From: Ectocarpus siliculosus
Taxonomy: Eukaryota > Sar > Phaeophyceae > Ectocarpales > Ectocarpaceae
DNA: 36,894 nucleotides
Direction: 5' to 3'
NCBI GenBank assembly: GCA_000310025.1
Contig: FN649743.1
Coordinates: forward strand, 4,048,082-4,084,975
Below are positions 21,330-30,300 of the stretch, piece by piece. Position 1 is the first letter of the stretch, and each line of letters starts with the position of its first letter. Made by a program: the position numbers and the translations under genes. The notes beneath the pieces were generated by a model, which saw only the letters and a program-made list of their open reading frames with translations, was not told where the DNA came from and did no database searches.

Positions 21330-22070
21330 GTGAGGAATTGCTTGCTATGCATATACGGCGGTGGCAATGCTGTTGTTTCAGATTGTACTGCTGTTGTCTA
21401 CTGCTGTCTACTGCTGTACTCCAATGCAAACATCATATCAGCTACCAGCATGTAGGATCACCAGGCAGAGTAGAGAAACTCTAAATATCTAAGCATCACA
21501 GCGAAAATTGAAGGCTTGTGGATAGATCACGAAATATTTGTTTCGTTTGGTTGAGTTGAGGACAACGACACCAACTGCTGTCTCTCGCGCCATGGATACC
21601 AACGATCTATGAGAGGCATGCACTCCTGTCTGTGCGTGAGGATGGGACCCCCTGTGGAATGCAAGAGGGTCAGCATTGCACGGCCGTTGTAGTATGTAGA
21701 TATCAGGTGATGGTCAAGGAATGGAAACGTGATAGTTTAGGCGTAACTGACCAAAAAGCTTACAATCGTGGGACGCCAACACATGCCGCGAAGAGCTGAT
21801 TCCAAGTCGCTGTTTCTGCTTTGCACTTTGTTGAGGCCTCAACAAGATTCATCGACGTCTGAGATATACATAGCGGTAGATGTATGTCCCTCTTGCTCTC
21901 CCTTCCAGCTTCGAATGTTCTTGTTTTTGCGCGCTCTCTCCCCTCAGTTCAGAAAAAATGCAACGGAGAGTGATCCTGTCAAGGTGGACGAGCAGCGGCA
22001 GTTAGCCATGAAGGGCCTGCAGCAGCTCATGGTCTACACCAAGATGGACACCAGCGGTCTGGACATGTGA
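21225..22070 (+). CDS. LYR-motif (Complex1_LYR-like) small protein
   Basis: Two exons, 21225-21329 and 21948-22070, joined in phase 0 (GAG|GTGAGG donor; CTCCCCTCAG acceptor), give 75 aa ending at TGA 22068. Residues 9-11 are LYR in MLSLYRHIIRNARVYP. The conserved downstream phenylalanine is F36, the first residue of exon 2 (EIRLE then FRKNATESDP). A basic helix and a C-terminal helix (QLAMKGLQQLMVYTKMD) follow. LYR proteins are small mitochondrial factors that bind acyl carrier protein and assist Fe-S cluster delivery or respiratory-complex assembly. The exact member (LYRM1/2/4/5/9-like) cannot be decided by eye. There is no long presequence. It is head to head with HEMK2. Placing the acceptor at 21947 restores the motif spacing, which supports the model. 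Confidence 0.85.
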
Positions 22071-22189
22071 GGCATCGATCGTGCGACGCGGGGATAGGTG
22101 TCGACTCAGTATGAGAGCGGGATGGCGGGATAGAGTTGGGAAGATTCCAGAGGCACGACGCTCAGCGACGAACAGCCGCAGGCGTACTC

Positions 22190-23361
22190 TTTTGGTATGC
22201 AAGCCTTACCGGTTAGACCATTGACCACGCGTCCTCGAGAGGACGGAGCATTGTTCCCACAGGACCGACCACCGATGGCCAATCATTCCGTCCTACATAC
22301 TTCGAAGTACGTTGCCAAAGGTGGCTCAAAACTGTTCCCTAGCGTATCTATCCTATCGATATCACTTCCCGCCTTTTCAGCCCACTTCCTATGCCCCAGT
22401 ACAACTGTCGTCTTCGCCTTCCTATTCCATGCCTCAGAACACCTGCCGTATCTTGTTCTCTACCACTCTTTTTCCCAGCTCAGTCATGCACACTTCCCTC
22501 TCCTTGTAACGGACATTCCCCACCTACATGAACCCGGTCTTCGCACTGGGAGCCGCAATCACAATTGAGCTTGTCGTCTTCATCGTCTACCTTGCGAAAT
22601 CTCCGTTTACGTTCTCGAAGGCTTATGTCCCCGGTCCTAAATTTGACCTTCAGATTTGTCCCTGCATCCATTGGTCCATGTAGGTGCTCCTTGAACCCTA
22701 TTCCTTCTTTCAACATTCCGTACACTTCTAGGCCCTCCTTATCCTTGTTTTTTTTTGTTAGATTCTGTTCTTCTCTCTCGACACAAGCAACAGATATCTT
22801 CTCCTTGAACCCTTCTAGACCTTCCGTTTCCAGCGTCCCACCTTTATCAATTTCGAACCGTTTCCATACGTCATCTACACCCTTGACCTACTCCATGGGT
22901 TGTCTAACCCTCTTCTTGTTTGACCACTTCGCCTTCCAAGCTATTCTCGGCAGCCTCTCCTCGCCCATACCGCACATGCGGTACTGTCCTTTTAGCGCCC
23001 CTGCGTCTCTTCCCGATCGTAGGGATTGGATCCCCAGTTCTGCCCTGACGACTGCATCACTTGTCCGCTTGGAGCGTCCTAGGATCATTTTCGCTGCTTT
23101 CATCTGCGCCGCCTCGAGCTTTTTGACTACCTTCTCATTTCCTTCCCACACTTCTCCGGTGTACTCTAGGGGCGGTGCGATTACGCTCTTCAAAACTTTC
23201 AATTTGATACGTGTATCAACGTGCCGGTACGCGAGTAGTAGGTGCAGCTTCCCTGCTCGTGCTTCGCCTTTTTCGATACCTTGGACATGAGTGCATTCCA
23301 CGAGCAATCTTTTGTGGTCTCTACCGACCGAACTTCGTCTGCCCCCTGCACAAACACGCAC
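22190..23361 (-). mobile_element. 5'-truncated LINE: C-terminal coding part plus 3' end (family B, longest copy)
   Basis: The minus frame 23361-22888 has the pattern seen after the reverse-transcriptase domain in many non-LTR elements: RAGKLHLLLAYRHVD, IKLKVLKSVIAPPLEYTGEV, KKLEAAQMKAAKMILGRSKR, then a Glu-Leu-Gly block. One in-frame stop follows. The frame then reopens to about 22480 and ends in a Cys/His segment (NCDCGSQCEDRVHVGGECP), as in the C-terminal zinc-binding end of LINEs. Beyond a further stop the sequence becomes family B (22480-22190) with the hairpin CGTCCTCGAGAGGACG. The reverse-transcriptase catalytic part is not in the window. Inactive fragment. Confidence 0.8.
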
Positions 23362-23449
23362 TGTCGATAAATCGTACTAGTTCATGTACCCGGTACCGCC
23401 GCATACAATCCATGGAGATGCACTTATGTCATGCGCCCTCATCGTGTCG

Positions 23450-23823
23450 CCATCCCCCCCCCCCCCCCCCCCTCGGCTACCCATGGCACATCTGGTTTAG
23501 CACAAAACGTACGCAAGGATTATCAGTATCCTTCGCAGGTTTTTTCGATTACGTAAACATTCAGGATAAGACATACAATCGGGGAAGTTGGGTCAGGATT
23601 GGGGTTAGCGAATAGGGTTTACGTCCCCCCTCCCTTTTCTATTTCCTCATAAACTTGTTAATCTCGCGAAGGCGGTCCAGGATGATGGCAATGTCCATCC
23701 TTGTGAAACGTAGCATGGGCCGCCGAAAACCCGGCACATCGCTTCGTCCCGTCATCGTAGGGATGCGAGGTCATTGGTGTCACGACTACGGCATGCGGTT
23801 ACATGAGTACCCCCCCCCCCGCC
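23450..23823 (+). mobile_element. Retroposon family A, longest copy A4
   Basis: Runs from a C18 tract (23456-23473) through CCATGGCACATCTGGTTTAG, ATACAATCGGGGAAGTTGGG, CTCGCGAAGGCGGTCCAGGA and CTTGTGAAACGTAGCATGGG to GGCATGCGGTTACATGAGTA and a second C run (23812-23821). On the minus strand the terminal 90 nt have tRNA-like arms, and GCATG/CATGC can form an acceptor-like stem. About 340 bp, non-coding. Confidence 0.8.
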
Positions 23824-23864
23824 CCCTGCCCACGTTTCCACCCTTCTGCGTTACAGGAGCGTGA

Positions 23865-24042
23865 CGTTGGAACAGAACCCTCTTGGAGGACCGACGCAAC
23901 AATAACACGGAGATTGCCAGGAGCCTCCGGTGACGCTCGCGTTTCATCCGACGACGCCGACAAACCAGCTGGAGGTGTCTCAGGCGGAAAACACCACCCA
24001 CGAAAACGTCCTGATCGCGGAGCCCCCTCCCTCCTTACTTAG
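23865..24042 (+). other. Possible terminal coding exon, unassigned
   Basis: A pyrimidine-rich stretch ending GCGTTACAG is followed by an open GC-rich frame of about 60 residues (ERDVGTEPSWRTDATITRRL...) to a stop at 24040. It is hydrophilic, with no motif I recognise. No upstream partner exon was found, so this may be chance. Confidence 0.2.
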
Positions 24043-25246
24043 GAAACGCTTTCATAGGGCCCCACTTTAGCAGGGTTGGGTTTATGTAGCACTTGGCAAC
24101 ACATCCACTAAAACAGCAGTTCGAGACTGCTGTTGTTGTGCCCTCAAGTTTTTAGCGGAGGTCATGAGATCGCCTGGGACGGGGACTGACTGCGGCACGG
24201 TTGGTGGTTTGGTTGTAAAACGTGACGGCCATTCCTCAACCCCCTTTCGGGTTTCTCTTTTTTATTGATGGACGTGTTTTATCGGGGGGTGGCATGTGAA
24301 GTCTGACGTAGATATCCGAATATATGGTTGAAGGACATTGCCGAGGGGACATTGCCGAGGGGAGGGCTGATTTTGTTTTTGTCGCTTTTTTTTTTGGTGT
24401 TATTTTTTGGGCAACCACGGCGGTTGCCTATACGGATGGGAGACGACGCCAATCATCCTCCTTTTTGGCGACTAGATTATCGAGCGTCAGGATCGATTTT
24501 ATGTTTTTTATGCCAAACATTTCGCACGAACACTTGGGACCATCGCATGGCCGGCCCATTCGCACGCACACGGTGAAAGTACAAGGGCGTGTGAATACTA
24601 ATACTGCATTCATGTACATAGAAAATGTCTATCAAGAGCTGATATGGGTTAATAACGTCTGGCCACGAATCATGTCGGGGGCTTGCCATGTGCGTGCAAC
24701 ATCTGCCCCTCTTCATGTAAAGTCAATGAAGTGTGAAAGCAATGATATGTCTTCTTGCACAGTACAGAGTATCGATTGCAACACGCAGGGTAGGGGCGGG
24801 GCCCACACCTGATTTTTCGCGCCCAGGCATGATCAAGTGAGACATCGGTAAGGGTGCTGAGTTTGGATTGGCGCCTGCGGCACACTTGGTTGAACACAAC
24901 CTTAGCACGTACCACAAGTCACATGCAGGCGGCTAGCACAACGAGGTTATAACCTTAAGCAGACATGACACCTTCTCTCGTTGTTGTTGATGCCTTCGGA
25001 AAAATTGTGTGTATGATGCACCGTAAGTCCTTTGCAGGTCCGTTCCATGACCAAATGGACAACACGTCAAGAACGGAAGAATGGATGGTTGGTGTTTCTT
25101 GGATCCTTGGCCTACGTTATACGAACGGCATCAGTAATCGCTCGTCTACTGGTACAATGGTGGCCAAGACGAAACACGCACTCCATACACCATCTCGCAA
25201 TGCGAACGGTATAGCCGATAGTATTCTGGATAACTAGGAACCGAGC
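24043..25246. other. Intergenic, no gene or repeat family recognised
   Basis: About 1.2 kb with a short direct duplication of ACATTGCCGAGGGG at 24338-24363. Open frames on both strands are short and featureless. Confidence 0.45.
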
Positions 25247-26683
25247 ACAGTCGTGGGCCCGGTTTAGCAGTTCCCTGTTTAGCGGGTTGCCCTGAATAGC
25301 GGCTATAAAATCTCGTGACATGGCCGCACCCCGGTTTAACCGCTAAACCGGTCATGCCCTCAATAGCGGTTACTGGACATATTTTCAGCCGCCAATAGCG
25401 GTTATCGGTTGAATTCCTCTCACACTTGCCACTGCTTTGGCAAATTTAATTAATCCATACAATCTCAAGTAATTAAGCAATTTTCGGTTTTTGACATGCA
25501 AGAGACACAGCGACATTGGTCAGCCGCTTAGCGTGGTCGATGCTCGTAATAAAAGCACATGGCAACACACACACAACAGGCGGCGCGGATGGAGAACTGT
25601 GGCTTTCAAATGCGGCACTGAGTCCAAGCGACGCGCACGATTGTATAGGTGGCTGTGGTGGCCGCATGCCCGGCATGTATGGAGAGGTGGAGGGTCCTGA
25701 TGGCAACGAGATGCACCGCATTTGCCAATAGTGTGCAACCAAGAAGGCCCAGAGTTTCCCTCGCGTCTCAAATCCACCCAACAAAGCGCAAAGAGGCGGA
25801 GAATGGCTTTCTAGCACCAGGCGCGGAAAACAACAACTCGCGCTGCAGCTACACGACAGCCCCCCACGCGGCCCAACTTTGGCCAGAAGCTTGAGGTTTT
25901 GGATATTCTTGACCAGAAGGTAGCGCACTCAGAACTAACGCGCAGGAAGAGATCAAAGCTTTTTGCGCAAGGATCGAATAACATGCTCGTTGAGAAGTTC
26001 TCCAGTATGTACATGGAGGGACCTAGCTCCTCCGACGACGAGTTAGAGCTAGAGCGAGATCGCACCGCAAAAGTTGACGGTGCTAAGGGCAAGGGGGGTG
26101 ATGGCGCAGCCGCCATGAGCTATCGGCTGATTTTGGCCAGCTTCAAGAGTGAACGGAGTTGTGTGACGTGGGCGAGGCAGCACACTATCTTCGCAAGGCA
26201 AAAATGGCGTTCCTCGCAGCGAATATCAGAGAGATGCATCATCGATCCACGCGACAAATGGTACAAATGAGCTGCCCAAGCACGCGGTTGGTTGCCATTG
26301 CGTTGTCACAAACTTGCTCCACGCTCGTTAGAGACGGGAACGATTTTCCAGTCTCAATGAAGGGCATACAGTCCGTCACGGAATACACGCTGTGTGAGTC
26401 GTGAATTGAAATGCACTACTACTGTGCTGGCTGTGTTGTCATCCTTAGGGTCGATACTTCTTCATCTGCACCTTCGTATGACTGCTGCAACGAGACACAT
26501 GCAGGCCCTATCAGGATGAACTTTCGACGCTGCTCTTGTTGGCCAATAATGAATGGGCTTTTTCCCGGTTTAGCGATTCATAACCGCTAAAGATGTTTTG
26601 CGGCGATGCCCTGAATAGCGGTTACAAAATTTCGTGACAATATAGACCGCTAAACCGAGCCCACGACTGTTGTATCAATGATA
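25247..26683 (+). mobile_element. 1.4-kb DNA-transposon-like element with inverted ends and degraded coding region
   Basis: The left end ACAGTCGTGGGCCCGGTTTAGC (25247) is repeated inverted at the right end (GCTAAACCGAGCCCACGACTGT, to about 26680). Several AATAGCGGTTA / TTTAGCGG subterminal repeats lie at 25270-25410 and 26571-26665. Inside, plus-strand frames contain a Cys/His-rich piece near 25630-25730 (GGCGGRMPGMYGEVEGPDGN, then HRIC), then RPNFGQKLEVLDILDQKVAH, resembling the helix-turn-helix start of pogo/Tigger-type transposases, an acidic Ser-rich patch (EGPSSSDDELELERD), and more coding in shifted frames to about 26270. No DDE catalytic block is visible. Reading as one degraded element is inferred; two separate MITE ends are the alternative. 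Confidence 0.55.
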
Positions 26684-27335
26684 GACGATTCCGACCAAGA
26701 CAATGAGGTTGATGCGGACGGTTAGGTGAAGGAAATGGCGCAATCATCGATGCGATCAATCACCACCTCGCAGCACAGCCGTCAGGACAATCACCACAAA
26801 AAAAACACGGGAATGATGCACTCTGCAGTACGGGCGTTTCAGTACGAGGTGTTCCGGTAAGCACGCCATCATCCAACAGATCATACCGCTTCGTACTTAC
26901 TCCCTCCCCGAAAAAAAACGGGGCCAACTTGAAATTTCCGGGAAAATGCCACGGTACGAGCACCGCCACCAACCCTTCACGAAAAACCATACCGTATTAA
27001 ATACCCCTGAAAGGCCGGTTCGCATGCAACAGAATCAAACGACACACGTCGTCGCATCGATGGGCGAAAAAGCACAAGCATCAACCTCATGAGCATCAGC
27101 CCCTGTGGCGTGTGTGGACTCGTAAGCAGAATTCATTCGCGTTTCGATCCATTTCACTAGTCTACGGAAGCAAATAATCACTCCCCTCGGCTCCACAACA
27201 TGTAGCCATCAAACAATATGTGTACCCGACCAATGCTGGAACCTAACCGGGCCAGCTCTACGAACAAAACACACAATGGAACAAAGGCACAACAAACACA
27301 GCACGAGTCCAATGAGGGTCTAGTCGGCATGATTT
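26684..27335. other. 3' flank of MPS1; no gene supported
   Basis: One 76-codon minus frame (26990-26760) has no motif. The polyadenylation region of MPS1 should fall just below 27336, but no clear AATAAA-type signal is assigned. Confidence 0.4.
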
Positions 27336-30300
27336 TCACTGCCGGGTGCCGGGTGCCTGGATCCCGCCTCCGCCACCTCGACCCAAGTCGATGACCAGGC
27401 CGGTAATTCGGTCGAGATTGGCCCTGTCGAGGCTGCTCCCTCCCGAGTACTTCTCCGCGTGCAGGACTCGGACCGTGTTGGCGATGATGTGCTGAGGGAA
27501 AGTCGAGCAAACGAAAATCACGTCAGGAACAGCGTACGTTGTTAACCTGCTGCCTTGTTTACAGAAAGGTAGAGGTTGGTGCTAAACGCTAAAATAACGG
27601 TCCAGCTTGCCTACCGATGGAGGGAAAAAAATGAAAACACAGTCTAGTATACGTGGGTTACGGTAGGGGTGAGTGCATACGGGCTTGCCCCGAAGAGTTA
27701 GTGGGGGTGGAGAAACGACGCCAATTCACAGAAAATAAAAAGAGTACACCCAACAGCAACAACGAAATAAACAGGAGCTTTGGGGCTCACGGTGAAAATG
27801 CTACCATTTGGTAGAAAACTTGACTGTTTCTGCAACAATAAGAACAGAGAGAACCGAGGCAGGGGAGGCGTGTTGAAGAAATAGGGTCATACTGAATCAA
27901 CCAGGCAATACCTAAACATTTCGGGACAACTCTGGACGCACCCAGCGGGGGGCCATACAGGGGGTTTATTTTTCGCCAGGCATTTATTCGATAGCCATCG
28001 AGGGGATACACGCCTACAATACATCCACCGCTACTGCTGAAGCTGCGCACTTATGTAGACATAAGCCATACCTTGAGAGCGCTCGTGGAACAGTTGTTAG
28101 TGCGACAACAACAACGGCAACAACAAACCCCGAGAGCGCTCTCGAAACGGTCTTTAACGTGAGAACAACAACAACAAACAGCAACAAACCTTGAGGGCGC
28201 TCTCGGAACGGATTATACAGTAGGAACAAACAAAAAACAACAACAAACCTTGAGAGCGCTCTTTGCGATCGACAGTCCCGCCATTTGCTTGGCCTGTTCC
28301 TCGGCCACCGCCTTCGTCACCTCCGCAGCCACCAGCTCCTCGTATCTCGCCGACAGCTCTCGCTTCACACCTTCGACACGCTCCCCCGCCTTCGTTTCGA
28401 GCGTCTTCTCTAGGTCGGCGGCTCGTGCGTTGGCTCTCGCCGTGAGAGCGTTGGCTCTCACAGAGAGAGCGTTAGCGGCGTCTAGTTTTGCGTTGAGCGT
28501 CCCCTCCAACGAAGCTGCGCACACACCAGAGTGCAGAGGAGATACAGAGGAGATAGCACGAGGGAGAAAAACACAAGTCAACACGAAGCAATTGATGGAA
28601 ACGACCCCCCGCTTGATTTCTCCACAACAGAAAAGTGGCAGCGTCGAAAATGGCGGCGTTGGGACCGTCTCGTCGAGAGCTGTCCGAAAACGAGTTTAGT
28701 TTAGCTTGCCCTCCCTCCTCGTAGTGAAGTACCTGACCTTTGAAACTCGGTCGAGGGGGGTGGGTGGTATCCTACGTAACCCTCGGTAGGCGTTGCTCAC
28801 CTCTCGCCGCCGTGGGGTGGAGATAAGGGTGCGAGAGCAATCCATCCGCGCCGCCAATCGACGCGCGCTCCGCCGGATCCCTCCGCAAACACGCCCTCAA
28901 GGTTTCCACCAGGAAGCCGTCCTCCTGCAAACATGTGTCCAGCGACAACAAAATGGTGTTGTTCGAGGGGGGGGAGTTACGAGTACACTACCAGGCGTGC
29001 CGATCGAAGACCGTCCGGGGATAAAGAAAACGATGAAGCTAGATGTTGTCGGTTTGCGAAAAAGTGTACGTCGAAGTACGGTTTAGGGATTCGAGAGGGA
29101 TAGAGAGGCGGGAGAACTGTCGTTATTGCCAACGGGAGAGGGGGGGCTCCGGCAGAGAGGGAGAAAGTGACAGACGGACAGACGGACGGACGGACGGAGA
29201 GGCCAAAAATAGTGAGAGCGGGAGATATCAACCTTACGTGCCGTGGTGTTGAAAGGAAGCCCACTCGCTCGCGCGCACGTTTATTCAGCCCTGAAGTTAT
29301 CATTCCATGACGCACTGGCCCACCGCGAGGGAGCACTATCACACCCTCGCACCTTCACGGTTTCTCCACGCCAATGCACACAGCAACTCCCATCGAAATA
29401 CACGTCAATTCACAAGCATCGTTAAGCGCGCAGCTCCGTCCGGATCTACAGTACACGAGCATAAAACAATATATGCTGTCAGTAACAAATATGCCAAAAC
29501 ACTCTTTTACCAGATCGGAGAATGCGATGGCGTGGTTGGGATCCGTGATTGCTCGAATCTTGTTCAGCATTCCGAGATGAGAAAACGGGGTCTTGCCTGA
29601 GAGGGTTTAGAAACACGAAAAAAATGAAAAACGAGCGGGGGGTGCGGGGCTTCAACGGGGGAACACTCCATTGTGCTGGATACCTCATGAGCCACGAGGA
29701 AGCTTCTCTAGGAAACAGATAAAGCGTAGGCAGGTGTACAAGGGGGACACAGCACATGGCAAGGGAAGAAAGGACTTCAAGAGACTTTTCGAAGACCACA
29801 CAGTTTGGTGGGGGCGCGGTGTGATCATTGTTGTCTCAGCCAAAAGGGATAAAAAAACAAACGAAAGCCATCCAATCGTCTTCCCCATGAAGGAGTCACT
29901 GCGAAGGGCCATACGCACGCTTGTTCCCAGCGGCAAGCGTCCTTATCAACTGGGTGCGGCGGACCCTGCGAGAGCGATAACCAAAACCACGGGCAAGGCC
30001 GGTTATTACCGTGCGCCATCTGGTAGAGGATGCAGCCGAGGCTCCAGATGTCGCTAGGTCGGCCCTGCTTGATGACCGGCTTCTGGCTTCCTGTGGCGGG
30101 GTCCAATTCGCCGTTCCCCGTGTCCTCGAACGCCTCTGGGCACATGTAGTTCATCGTGCCGACCTGTTCGAAATAAAAAGAAGCAATAACAGAGCCGTTT
30201 CGTCGTTTGTCATCGGCAGTTACAATACAATGAAATTTTGGCCTCAGGAAATGATCATGAGCCTACCGCCACAAATGAATATGGCAAACCACGTACCGTA

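Noticed and set aside
25247-26683. Two independent small MITEs rather than one element
   Set aside because: Preferred the single-element reading because the outer ends are inverted and enclose transposase-like coding, but the two-MITE reading is not excluded.
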